Assembly: GCA_022750295.1 (NCBI GenBank)
Contig: JAKIVZ010000008.1
Location: 27,113-91,112 of the forward strand
Source: Candidatus Lutacidiplasma silvani
Lineage (GTDB): Archaea > Thermoplasmatota > Thermoplasmata > Lutacidiplasmatales > UBA184
Direction of reading: 5' to 3'
DNA length: 64,000 bases
The position numbers and the translations under genes are program-made. The notes beneath the pieces are model-generated. The model was given only the letters and a program-made list of their open reading frames with translations, was not told the DNA's origin and did not search any database. Positions within the stretch are counted from its first letter, which is position 1, and each line of letters opens with the position of its first letter. Positions 16,907 through 25,481 of this stretch are shown here, in pieces.

Positions 16907-18208
16907 CTAGAGGTTCCGGCCGAGGTCGACGAGGTCGCGCGCGGTCGCCATCCACTTGAGCTTCGAGCGGCGGAACGCCTTCCAGGCGGTCCGGCGGGCC
17001 GGCTCCTTCGGGGCGCCGGTTTCCCCCATGAGGTCGTGCAGGAGGCCGAAGGCGAGCTCGGGGTACTCCCGGTAGAACCGAGGGTTCCACTTGACTCGGT
17101 CGAGCCCCTCGAAGTCGCGGAAGTCGGCGATCACCCCGGAGGCGGCCAGCCGCCGGTCGTACGCGGCGAGGCGGGCCGACGACGCGTCGCCGGCCGCCTT
17201 CGCCTCGAGCGCCGTGTCGGCTGCCTGGAGGCCGGTCCGGACCGCGTAGTTCATCCCCTGGATGACGAGCCCGTTCGAGAACACGAACCCGGCGGCATCC
17301 CCCGCGACCATCCAGCCGTCCCCGTGGAACGCCGCGGGCCGGCTCGCCCACCCGCCCGAGATCAGCTTCGCGCCGTACTCGACGAGCTCCGCCCCGTCGA
17401 GCCGACCGGCGATCTCCGGGTGGAGCTTGAACTTCTCGAGGAGGTCGTGCGACTGGACGTTGCGGCCGAACATCGAGGCGATGTTGAGGATGATCCCGAG
17501 GGAGACGGTGTCGCGGTTGGTGTAGAGGAACCCTCCGCCCATCACGCCGGGGGGGAAGATCCCCGAGACCCACTCCTCCGCGTGCCCCTCTCCGTCGCCG
17601 ACGTTGAACCGGTCCTCGATCGTTCCCTTCGGGAGCCGGTACACCTCCTTCACGCCGAGCTCGGTCGCCCGGCCGTCGAGCCGGGGGTTCGGCCGGATCG
17701 GCGTGCCGAGCGCCAATCGGGAGTTCGCCCCGTCGGCGAGGATCGTCACCGGGGCCGTCATCGTCTCGCCGCCTTGGACGACGCCGTGGACCCGGCTCCC
17801 TTCCCAGTTCAACCGGTCCACCGGGACGGAGCTGACGAGCGTCGCCCCGGCGGCCTCGGCCTGCGCGGCGAGCCACTTGTCCGTCCGGGACCGAAGGACC
17901 GCATGGGCCACGTACGGCGGCGTCGCCCAACTCCGGTCCGAAAGGGAGAACGAGACGGCCCCCTCGGGGGTGAGGAATCCGAACCGCTTGCGGACGACGT
18001 GCCGCTCGACCGGCATCGTCTCCCACCAGTTGGGCAGGATCGCGTCGAGGTCGTGGCCCCAGAGGATTCCGCCGGAGAGGTTCTTCGTCCCCGGCTCGGC
18101 TCCCCGCTCGAGGAGGAGGACGTTCGCGCCCCCTTGGGCGAGCCGGATCGCCGCCGCCGACCCGGCCATTCCGGCGCCGACCACGATGACATCGAAGTCG
18201 TCGGCCAT
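16907..18208 (-). CDS. fixC: FixC-like electron transfer flavoprotein dehydrogenase
   Basis: 433 residues. FDVIVVGAGMAGSAAAIRLAQ is the Rossmann FAD-binding start, LSGGILWGHDLDAILP and GDAAGFVFSNGLVIQGMNYA match the FixC/ETF-QO family. It should reoxidise ETF and reduce membrane quinone. It lacks the C-terminal ferredoxin domain of long ETF-QO, and no fixX-like ferredoxin gene adjoins it. A leaderless start is supported by GTTAAGAC about 30 bases upstream on the minus strand. Convergent with etfA. Confidence 0.9.
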   Translation of the reverse strand: MADDFDVIVVGAGMAGSAAAIRLAQGGANVLLLERGAEPGTKNLSGGILWGHDLDAILPNWWETMPVERHVVRKRFGFLTPEGAVSFSLSDRSWATPPYVAHAVLRSRTDKWLAAQAEAAGATLVSSVPVDRLNWEGSRVHGVVQGGETMTAPVTILADGANSRLALGTPIRPNPRLDGRATELGVKEVYRLPKGTIEDRFNVGDGEGHAEEWVSGIFPPGVMGGGFLYTNRDTVSLGIILNIASMFGRNVQSHDLLEKFKLHPEIAGRLDGAELVEYGAKLISGGWASRPAAFHGDGWMVAGDAAGFVFSNGLVIQGMNYAVRTGLQAADTALEAKAAGDASSARLAAYDRRLAASGVIADFRDFEGLDRVKWNPRFYREYPELAFGLLHDLMGETGAPKEPARRTAWKAFRRSKLKWMATARDLVDLGRNL

Positions 18209-18284
18209 GTCCGGTCCCTTCGGGCGTACGGCTTCGCGGTCTTAACGTCGGGAGGCCGGGGTACCCGGCGGTTCCGCCGGCCCG

Positions 18285-18902
18285 TTAGTTGGAGCCGGAG
18301 CCGCGGCTCAAGTTCTGGGTCGCGTTCTCCACGAGCCGCTGGAACTCGAACGGCTTCGGGATCCCGTGCCAGGCCTCGTTGCCGATCGAGCGGCCGGTGC
18401 CGCCCTCGGAGGAGACGGTGACGCTGCCGTACCCGAGGATCCGCTGGCCGAACGACTGGTGAACGTCCACCCCGCGAACCTGCGCGACCGGGATCTCGTC
18501 GAAGTCGCGGCCGAAGATCCCCTTCTGGCGAATGACCCGATTCGAGCTGACCGCGTACACCGTGCTGATCCAGCGGAGGAACCGAACCAGGATCCAGAGC
18601 AGGACGATGAGGGTGAACAAGACCGCGAAGATCAGGAGGTAGGTCCCGCCGGGGTGCGTTCCGCCGAAGTTCGGGAGGTCGCTGAGCGCCCGAGTGAGCC
18701 CCGGGACGGGCGGCCAGGAGTAGGTTACCGTCAGGGCCGCGTAGTCGAAAATGAGTGCGAGGATCAGCCAGATCACCGGGCCGGGGAAGTAGTACAGTTT
18801 CGTCGAGCGGGTCTCGCGCAGAAGCGTCTCGCTGTCCGCGAGGTAGGTCGCCTTCAGGAGCTTCGGCATCGTCCGGGGCGGAGCGGCGGGCGACACGGCC
18901 AT
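18285..18902 (-). CDS. PH-domain (YdbS/bPH2-type) membrane protein
   Basis: 205 residues from the ATG at 18902, which follows GGTTTATTTG by about 25 bases; the ORF-track extension upstream is non-coding. Two helix-pair segments (VIWLILALIFDYAALTV and YLLIFAVLFTLIVLLWILV) precede VYAVSSNRVIRQKGIFGRDFDEIPVAQVRGVDV, the hallmark of bacterial PH2 domains. Function unknown; the family sits at the membrane in bacteria and archaea. Confidence 0.85.
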   Translation of the reverse strand: MAVSPAAPPRTMPKLLKATYLADSETLLRETRSTKLYYFPGPVIWLILALIFDYAALTVTYSWPPVPGLTRALSDLPNFGGTHPGGTYLLIFAVLFTLIVLLWILVRFLRWISTVYAVSSNRVIRQKGIFGRDFDEIPVAQVRGVDVHQSFGQRILGYGSVTVSSEGGTGRSIGNEAWHGIPKPFEFQRLVENATQNLSRGSGSN

Positions 18903-19056
18903 GGCCGACGGTGCCTCCCCACGCAAATAAACCCTCGTTCTCGACGGAAACCCGTCGACGGGAGTCGTGACCGGCCCCCCGGCGCGGGTGCCGCCCGCGA
19001 CCCAGGCCCGCGTTCGGGCATCGGCCCAAATACCCCGCGCCTCTCCTCGACCCCCG

Positions 19057-19914
19057 ATGGGCATCACCGACTGCCACGTCCACATCAACCCAATCTGGCA
19101 GATGCACCCGGCGGCGCGCGCGCTCGTAGGGCATTCGGGCGCCGGCGAGGAACTCGAGGCGCACGCCCGGTCTCCGGAGAAGTTCCTGCGCTACCTCGAC
19201 CGGTGTGGGGTCGAGCGGGCCGTCCTGGTCAATTACGTGGCGCCCGAGATCGTCGGGTACACGACGGAAGCGAACGAGTTCGTTTCCGCGTACTGCCACG
19301 CCGATCCCCGCCGCCTCGTCGCGATCGGTTCCGTCCTCCCCTCGCACGCCGACCCGGCGGCCGAAGTGGAGCGACTGGTGCAGAAGCTCGGCATCCGGGG
19401 GCTGAAGATTCACCCCCCGCACCAACTGTTCGCGCCCAACGACTACGTGCACGGCCACGCGCCCGGCCTTCGTGCGATCTACGCCACATGCGAGCGGCTC
19501 GGGATCCCCGTGATCGTCCACACGGGTACCTCGGTGTTCCCGGGGGCCCGGAATCGGTTCGCCGATCCGATGCTGGTCGAGGACGTGGCGATCGATTTTC
19601 CGAAGCTCACGATCGTGCTCGCGCACGGGGGCCGCCCGCTCTGGATGGACCACGCGACCTTCCTGGTCCGCCGGTTCCCGAACGTGTTCCTCGAGTTGTC
19701 CAGCGTTCCGCCGGCGAAGCTGCTCGAGTACTTTCCAACCCTTCCGAAGCTCGCCGACAAGGCGCTCTTCGGGAGCGACTGGCCGGGACCCGGCGTGAAG
19801 GACATCGCCGAGAATCTCGCCGGGTTCCGCGCCCTTCCGATGCCGTCCGAGGCGAAAACTCGAATCTTGGAGGAGAACCCGCTCCGCGTCTTCCCGACGA
19901 CACCCCCCACGTGA
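19057..19914 (+). CDS. amidohydrolase-family metal-dependent hydrolase (COG2159-like)
   Basis: 285 residues, leaderless behind CCCAAATACC. MGITDCHVHINP has the HxH metal motif of the amidohydrolase TIM barrel; GLKIHPPHQ, PVIVHTG and IVLAHGG supply further ligands, and KALFGSDWPGPG carries the last aspartate. Members include decarboxylases of aromatic or amino-carboxylic substrates and lactone hydrolases; the substrate here is not inferable. Confidence 0.85.
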   Translation: MGITDCHVHINPIWQMHPAARALVGHSGAGEELEAHARSPEKFLRYLDRCGVERAVLVNYVAPEIVGYTTEANEFVSAYCHADPRRLVAIGSVLPSHADPAAEVERLVQKLGIRGLKIHPPHQLFAPNDYVHGHAPGLRAIYATCERLGIPVIVHTGTSVFPGARNRFADPMLVEDVAIDFPKLTIVLAHGGRPLWMDHATFLVRRFPNVFLELSSVPPAKLLEYFPTLPKLADKALFGSDWPGPGVKDIAENLAGFRALPMPSEAKTRILEENPLRVFPTTPPT

Positions 19915-19939
19915 AATACCCCGAACCGCTCCTTCCGAC

Positions 19940-20374
19940 GTGCCCGACACCGAATCCCCCGACCCCGCGGCCGCCAGCGCGGCGCCCGAGGTCCCCGAGA
20001 CGCCCACGAGCGTGGTCGTCGTCGAGGGAGGGGAGGAGCTCGGCCGACTTCCGATGCCCCGGCGGGCACGGGGTGAGATCTTCGGGGTCGCGAGCCAACT
20101 GCTCGGGGCCGCCCGGATCCGGGTGATGTGCGAGGACAACCTGTCCCGGATGGGACGAATCACCGGGAAGATGAAGAAGAAAATGTGGATCCGGGAGGGC
20201 GACCTTCTCATCCTCCGTCCCTGGGGATTCCAGGAAGGAAAGGCGGACATCCTGTTCCGCTACAGTCGTACGCAGGCAACGTACCTCGCCCGGCGAAACC
20301 TCCTCCCCGCCTCGGTCGACGTTTTCTCGAACATCGAGACCCCCTCGTCGACCGACACTCCTCCCGCCGCGTAG
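19940..20374 (+). CDS. eif1A: translation initiation factor aIF1A
   Basis: 144 residues from the GTG at 19940, leaderless behind GTGAAATACC. ELGRLPMPRRARGEIFGVASQLLG and RVMCEDNLSRMGRITGKMKKKMWIREGDLLILRPWGFQ are the S1-like OB fold of aIF1A. It binds the ribosomal A site in initiation. The N-terminal 35 residues are an unusual acidic/proline extension (MPDTESPDPAAASAAPEVPE) not common in the family. Confidence 0.95.
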   Translation: MPDTESPDPAAASAAPEVPETPTSVVVVEGGEELGRLPMPRRARGEIFGVASQLLGAARIRVMCEDNLSRMGRITGKMKKKMWIREGDLLILRPWGFQEGKADILFRYSRTQATYLARRNLLPASVDVFSNIETPSSTDTPPAA

Positions 20375-20380
20375 GCGTCG

Positions 20381-21862
20381 ATGGCCGCCGTCGACGGCCC
20401 GCCACGGACGGCGCTCGAACTTGCGATCGCGGAGCGAAACGCCGTTGCCCTCGGCGTCACGGTCCAGCAATTGATGGAGAACGCCGGACGGGTGGTCGCC
20501 GAGGAGGCCATCGCGCACGTTCCCGACCCGAACGGTCGGATCGTCGTGCTCGCCGGGGCCGGCAACAACGGGGGCGACGGGACCTCGGCGGTCCACTTTC
20601 TTCGGGCGGAGGGCCGCCACCCGGAGCTCTGGATGGTCGCCGGGACGGGCGGCATCCGATCGATCGCCGCCCGTCGCGCCTACGAGCGGATTGCGGGGGG
20701 GTCGGAGGTGCACGAAGGGGTACCGTCTCCCGGGGCCCTGGCGGCATCGGCGCTGATCGTCGACGCCATGCTCGGGACCGGCCACTCCGGCGGGCTTCGC
20801 GAGCCGTACCGGTCCGCCGTCGCGTCGGTGCGGGACGCCCGCGTGCCCGTTCTCTCCGTCGACCTGCCGACCGGCTCCGGGGGACCGGACGGACTCCGGG
20901 CCGACTGGACGATCACGCTCTCGGCCCCGAAGGTCGGACTTCCTGGGGCGAACGGGGGAGGGGTGACCGTCCGGTCGATCGGGATCCCCGATGCCGCCTT
21001 CGACCGGACCGGACCGGGCGAGTACCTCGCGTACCCGAAGGCGACGGCTCGGGGTCGCCGGGCGAGGATTGCGGTCGTGGGCGGTGGCCCGTTCTCGGGC
21101 GCGCCGGCGCTCACCGCGCTCGCCGCCCTCCGCGCCGGGGCCGAACGGGCGACCGTCTACGCGCCCCGCCCGGCCGCCGATGCGATCCGAGCCCTCTCCC
21201 CGGACCTGGTCGTCGTCCCCTGCGGCGAGGGGCGACTCCGCCCGGGCGATATCCCCGTCCTCCTCGAGGCGATTCGCGGGACGCGGGTCGGGGCGGTCGC
21301 CGTCGGAATGGGTCTCGGCCGCGAACCCGATACGATCGAAGCGACCCGGACGTTGTTGTCGGAGCTTGCGGGGACGGTTCCTCTCCTCGTCGACGCCGAT
21401 GCGCTCGATGCGCTTCCCGATACCCTCCCCGTTCGACCCGACGCCCCCATCGTGGCGACCCCGAACGCCGGAGAGTTCGCCCGGGTGTTCGCGCGGGATT
21501 CGTCCGGGTCGGGGGACGGGCCCCCGGGGGTCCTCTCGATGATCGCTCGAGCCCGGGGGCTCACCCTCGTCCGCAAGGGGGGCGACGACACCATCGCGGG
21601 TCCCGACCGTGTGGTCCTCGCGGGGCCGCACTCCCGGTCGATGAACGTCGGCGGGTCGGGCGACGTGCTCGATGGCGTCATCGGCCGGCTCCTCGCGGAA
21701 CCGTTGGACGGCTTCGGCGCCGCGCGCCTCGGGACGCACTGGCTGGGGGACGCGGGGCGGCTGGCCGCGGCGGAGTTGGCCGATGGACTCCTCGCGACCG
21801 ACCTGATCGCCGCGCTTCCGATTGCGCTCCGAGAGGGGCTGCGGCAGGCCCCGCTCGGCTGA
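20381..21862 (+). CDS. nnr: bifunctional NAD(P)H-hydrate epimerase / ADP-dependent dehydratase
   Basis: 493 residues, fused as in most archaea. The N-terminal YjeF_N epimerase domain (about 1-215) shows VQQLMENAGR, VLAGAGNNGGDG and VDLPTGSGGPDG. The C-terminal ribokinase-like dehydratase domain contains GAVAVGMGLGREPD, LVDADALDALP, ATPNAGEFAR and the catalytic NVGGSGDVLDGVIG. Together they repair hydrated NAD(P)H. It follows aIF1A by six bases and is probably cotranscribed. Confidence 0.95.
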   Translation: MAAVDGPPRTALELAIAERNAVALGVTVQQLMENAGRVVAEEAIAHVPDPNGRIVVLAGAGNNGGDGTSAVHFLRAEGRHPELWMVAGTGGIRSIAARRAYERIAGGSEVHEGVPSPGALAASALIVDAMLGTGHSGGLREPYRSAVASVRDARVPVLSVDLPTGSGGPDGLRADWTITLSAPKVGLPGANGGGVTVRSIGIPDAAFDRTGPGEYLAYPKATARGRRARIAVVGGGPFSGAPALTALAALRAGAERATVYAPRPAADAIRALSPDLVVVPCGEGRLRPGDIPVLLEAIRGTRVGAVAVGMGLGREPDTIEATRTLLSELAGTVPLLVDADALDALPDTLPVRPDAPIVATPNAGEFARVFARDSSGSGDGPPGVLSMIARARGLTLVRKGGDDTIAGPDRVVLAGPHSRSMNVGGSGDVLDGVIGRLLAEPLDGFGAARLGTHWLGDAGRLAAAELADGLLATDLIAALPIALREGLRQAPLG

Positions 21863-21877
21863 CCGCGGACGGCCGAC

Positions 21878-22528
21878 TCAGGCGTACCGGACGCGACCCC
21901 GGATCTCTTTCGCGCGGGCCCGAACGGCGGCCGCCCCGGCGACGTTGCCGGCCTCGTATCCGACGAGGAACTCGGCGAGGAGCTCATCGCCCCTCGGGTG
22001 GAGCGAGTGCAGGTCCTCCTCGACAAGGTGGAGGTCGATCGCCAGCTCCTCGACGCCCGGGCTCCGGGACCCCATCGAGAGGTCGAGGAACGCGGCCGGC
22101 CCCCCCGGTCCCTCCGGGAACATCACGTTCGAGCTCGTCAGGTCGCCGTGCGAGATCCCTCCCGCATGGAGCCGGCCGAGCCCGTGTCCGAACGCGCGGA
22201 GGGTCGGGAGGAGCGGCCCCGGGTCGGCCGGGTGCTGCTCGAGGAGCTGCTTCAGCGTCGACCCGGAGAGCGCCTCCAGGATCATCCGATGCTTGACGAG
22301 GTCCAGGTCGTACACGATCGGGGTCCGCACCCCGAGACGACGGGCGTCGACGAGGAGCCGCGCCTCGGTGCGGGTCCGCTCCTTCCGAAGCCGTTCGTCG
22401 AGCGATTTCGGACGATACGTCTTCGCTTCCCGGTCCTTCAGGTACGCCGGCCAGCCGAGCCACTCGACGGCGCGGATGGAGGCTTCCGCGCCGCGCGAGA
22501 CGGCCCGGCCCTCGGTCGGTTCGGCCAC
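21878..22528 (-). CDS. bud32: Kae1-associated kinase Bud32
   Basis: 216 residues from a GTG ten bases after the agmatinase stop, behind a GGGGGG tract. Single-domain Bud32 length. RGAEASIRAVEW, LKDREAKTYR, the catalytic loop ISHGDLTSSNVMF and FLDLSMGS followed by VEELAIDLHLVEEDL match the family, which works with Kae1 in tRNA t6A synthesis. The usual DFG triplet reads DLS here. It is stand-alone, not fused to Kae1 as in several archaea. Confidence 0.92.
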   Translation of the reverse strand: MAEPTEGRAVSRGAEASIRAVEWLGWPAYLKDREAKTYRPKSLDERLRKERTRTEARLLVDARRLGVRTPIVYDLDLVKHRMILEALSGSTLKQLLEQHPADPGPLLPTLRAFGHGLGRLHAGGISHGDLTSSNVMFPEGPGGPAAFLDLSMGSRSPGVEELAIDLHLVEEDLHSLHPRGDELLAEFLVGYEAGNVAGAAAVRARAKEIRGRVRYA

Positions 22529-22538
22529 GACGACCCCC

Positions 22539-23411
22539 CTACGGAACCCGGTGGCTCGCGACGCAGCGTACGATCGCTTCCCGGGCCAACCGGGCCGCGA
22601 GGAGGCTCGTGTTCCCGGTGTCGTAGTGCGGAGAGACCTCCATGATGTCGAGCCCCGCGAGGCGGGGAGCGACGGCGCCGATCGCATGCTTGACGTCGCG
22701 CGGGGTCAGTCCGAATGGCTCGGGCGTGCCGGTTCCGCCCGCGTAGGCCGGATCGATCGCGTCGATATCGAGCGAGACGTAGACCCGCTCGGTCTTCAGC
22801 ATCGAGAGCGCCTTCTTTACCGACGCCTCGATCCCGTCCTCCGCAACCTCGTGGGCCGTGATGTACGGCATCCCGATGGACCGGTTGTCCTCGATCTCCT
22901 CGCGCGAGACGGAACGGACCCCGAGGACGACGACGTTCTTGGCCCCGACCTTCTCGACGATCCGTCGGGACGAGCAGGCGTGGCTCCGGTCGTCGCCGAG
23001 GTAGCTCGCCCGGAAGTCCATGTGGGCGTCCAGGTAGAGGACCCCGATCGACGAGCCGTCCGGATACGCCTCGACGCACGGGGGGGAGCACGCGTGGTCG
23101 CCCCCCAGGACGATCGGGATCTTGCCGGCGGCGTAGATCGGTCGGACCTCCTCGCGCACGGAGGTGACCATGTCGCGGGCGAAGCCGAACTCCTCGACGT
23201 TCCCGAGGTCGTGGATCGCAACTTCGGAGAGGTCGACGCCCGTCTCCAGGTCGTACGACTCGAAGTTCCACGAGTGTTGGCGGATCGAGTCCGGCCCGAA
23301 CCGGGCCCCCGGTCGGAAGGAGGTGGTGCGGTCGAACGGAACTCCGAGAATGACGAAACGGGCGTCGTCGAACGTGGCCGACGCGTCGGCGAATCCCCCC
23401 GAATGCGGCAC
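22539..23411 (-). CDS. speB: agmatinase/arginase-family ureohydrolase
   Basis: 290 residues from GTG 23411, leaderless behind GATATATCC. Ureohydrolase metal ligands are intact: VLGGDHAC, YLDAHMDFR and VSLDIDAIDPAYAGGTGTPEP. The substrate is probably agmatine for polyamine synthesis, but other guanidino compounds are possible. It heads an operon with bud32, a pairing without obvious functional logic. Confidence 0.9.
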   Translation of the reverse strand: MPHSGGFADASATFDDARFVILGVPFDRTTSFRPGARFGPDSIRQHSWNFESYDLETGVDLSEVAIHDLGNVEEFGFARDMVTSVREEVRPIYAAGKIPIVLGGDHACSPPCVEAYPDGSSIGVLYLDAHMDFRASYLGDDRSHACSSRRIVEKVGAKNVVVLGVRSVSREEIEDNRSIGMPYITAHEVAEDGIEASVKKALSMLKTERVYVSLDIDAIDPAYAGGTGTPEPFGLTPRDVKHAIGAVAPRLAGLDIMEVSPHYDTGNTSLLAARLAREAIVRCVASHRVP

Positions 23412-23499
23412 GGTGCTCCGACCGACGCTGGATATATCAGAGCGCGGGCGGCTCGAACGCCCTTATGCCGTCCGGGGGGTCGTCCAAGCGGGGACCCGG

Positions 23500-24285
23500 A
23501 TGGCGGCGGAGGAGCTGGTCGGACAGAAGCCCGATGGGGAGGGCGTCGAGATCCTCATCCTGCGGAATCCGAAGGTCAATGCCCTCAGTACCGCGCTCCT
23601 GACAGAGCTCGAGCACCGTCTCGACGCTCTCGAGTCGAACCCCGAAGTGCGCGCCGTCGTCGTGACGGGGGATGGCCAGTACTTCAGCGCCGGTGCCGAC
23701 CTGAAGGAGATGGCGACCCTCGGGATGGACGATGCCCCGCGGATGGTCCGACGGGGCCAGGCGCTCTTCGAGCGGTTGCACGCGCTCCGCCCGCCGGTGA
23801 TCGCGGCGGTCAACGGCCTCGCGCTCGGAGGCGGACTTGAACTCGCGCTCGCCTGCGACCTGCGGGTCGCCGGGGAGTCGGCGAAGCTGGGAGCCCCCGA
23901 GGCGAATTTCGGGCTTCTGCCGGCCTACGGAGGGACCCAGCGACTGGCCCGACTCCTAGGGAGCGCGAAGGCGATGGAATTGATCTTCACCGGCGCGATG
24001 GTCGCTGGAACAGAGGCGGCCCGCATCGGGCTCGTCAACAAGGTCGTCCCCGCCGGCCAGGAGCTGCGCGCGGCCCGCGACCTCGCCCATACGATCGCGC
24101 AGAAGGCGCCCAAGGCGATCGCCGGCGCGAAGCGCGCCATCCGACTCGGGGCGGACCGGTCGCTCGCCGATGGGCTCGCCCTTGAGGCCGAGGCGTTCGA
24201 GACTGAAGTGCTCGGGAGTTCCGACCTCGGCGAAGGGATCCTCGCGTTCGTCGAGCACCGTCCGCCTAAGTTCACGGGGACGTGA
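23500..24285 (+). CDS. ech: enoyl-CoA hydratase
   Basis: 261 residues; the ATG follows CCCTTATGCC by about 30 bases. GQYFSAGADLKEMA and NGLALGGGLELALACDLRVA form the oxyanion hole, and APEANFGLLPAYGGTQRLARLLG contains the catalytic glutamate segment of the crotonase family. It hydrates enoyl-CoA made by the dehydrogenases. Its stop overlaps or abuts the start of the second acyl-CoA dehydrogenase, so the two are probably coupled. Confidence 0.93.
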   Translation: MAAEELVGQKPDGEGVEILILRNPKVNALSTALLTELEHRLDALESNPEVRAVVVTGDGQYFSAGADLKEMATLGMDDAPRMVRRGQALFERLHALRPPVIAAVNGLALGGGLELALACDLRVAGESAKLGAPEANFGLLPAYGGTQRLARLLGSAKAMELIFTGAMVAGTEAARIGLVNKVVPAGQELRAARDLAHTIAQKAPKAIAGAKRAIRLGADRSLADGLALEAEAFETEVLGSSDLGEGILAFVEHRPPKFTGT

Positions 24286-24287
24286 CG

Positions 24288-25481
24288 ATGGCGTTCGACT
24301 TCTCCTTCTCCGCCGACCAGGACGCGTTTCGCGGGGCCGTCCGCGCGTTCCTCGAGCGCGAGGTCGCGCCGGTCGTCGTCGCGATGGACGAAGACGAGAC
24401 GTTCCCCGCGGCCACGGTCCGGAAGATGCAGGCGGAGGGGTACTTCGGCGTCCCCGTCCCCGAGGAGTTCGGCGGCTCCGGGCTCGGGAAGGTCGGCTAC
24501 TGCATCCTTCTCGAGGAGCTCGGCAAGGTCGACGCCTCGCACTCCGCGATCGTCGCGGCGCACACCTCGCTCGGAACCACGCCCCTCCTCTCGTACGGGA
24601 CGGAGGCGCAGAAACGCCGGTGGCTCACCCCGGCCGCGAAGGGGGAGAAGCTCCTCGCGTTCTCGCTCACCGAGGCCGGTTCCGGCAGCGACTCCGGCGC
24701 CGTCCACACCCTCGCCGAGAAGGACGGCGACGGCTGGAGTCTTACCGGCACGAAGATCTACGTCACGAACGGAAAGGAAGCCGACACAATCGTGCTCCTG
24801 GCCGCGAACGACGTGAAGAAAGGGCCCTCGGGCGGGGTGACCGCCTTCCTCGTCGACCGGGGGACCCCGGGGTTCTCGGTCGGGCGGTGCGAGAAGAAGA
24901 TGGGACTCCACGGCACGTCGACCGCGGAGCTGATCCTGGACCACGTGAACGTCGGACCCGAGCACGTCCTCCACGAGGTCGGCAAGGGGTTCCACGTCGC
25001 GATGACGGCCCTCGACGTGGGTCGGGTCTCTCTCGGGGCCGCGAGCCTCGGCGGGATGCAGGCGGCGTGTGCCCAGTCCCTCGCCTTCGCCCAGAATCGG
25101 ACCCAGTTCGGCCTCCCGATCAGCGAGTACGAGGCGATCCAGTTCAAGCTCGCCGACATGGCGATGCGCATCCACGCGCTCCGGCTCATGGTCTACCACG
25201 CGGCCGCGAACCAGGACCGGCTCGGCCCCGACCCCGCGAGGTGGTCGCGTCTCGAGCGGGCCGCGAAGACCCGCGAGGCGGCGGTCGTCAAGTGCCTCGC
25301 TTCCGAGTGGGCGAGCGAGACGATCGACGAGGCGCTCCAGATCCACGGCGGGCTCGGCTACATCCGGGGGACCCCGGTCGAGCGCGCCTACCGGGACGCC
25401 CGGATCTCCGAGATCTTCGAGGGCACGAACGAGATCCAGCGCGTCGTCATCGCCCGGGACCTGCTGGGGCGGGGCCTGTAG
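24288..25481 (+). CDS. acd2: acyl-CoA dehydrogenase (second copy)
   Basis: 397 residues from the ATG at 24288; an in-frame GTG at 24282 overlapping the ech stop is an alternative. AFSLTEAGSGSDSGAV, KMGLHGTSTAELILD, HGGLGYIRGTPVERAYRDAR and the catalytic FEGTNEIQRVVIARDL are typical. It resembles short/branched-chain acyl-CoA dehydrogenases. It ends 35 bases inside the convergent acyl-CoA ligase gene. Confidence 0.95.
   Translation: MAFDFSFSADQDAFRGAVRAFLEREVAPVVVAMDEDETFPAATVRKMQAEGYFGVPVPEEFGGSGLGKVGYCILLEELGKVDASHSAIVAAHTSLGTTPLLSYGTEAQKRRWLTPAAKGEKLLAFSLTEAGSGSDSGAVHTLAEKDGDGWSLTGTKIYVTNGKEADTIVLLAANDVKKGPSGGVTAFLVDRGTPGFSVGRCEKKMGLHGTSTAELILDHVNVGPEHVLHEVGKGFHVAMTALDVGRVSLGAASLGGMQAACAQSLAFAQNRTQFGLPISEYEAIQFKLADMAMRIHALRLMVYHAAANQDRLGPDPARWSRLERAAKTREAAVVKCLASEWASETIDEALQIHGGLGYIRGTPVERAYRDARISEIFEGTNEIQRVVIARDLLGRGL

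Noticed and set aside
17809-20250. 813-residue minus-strand ORF
   Set aside because: Shadow frame over fixC, the PH-domain gene, the amidohydrolase and aIF1A; composition typical of antisense GC-rich frames.
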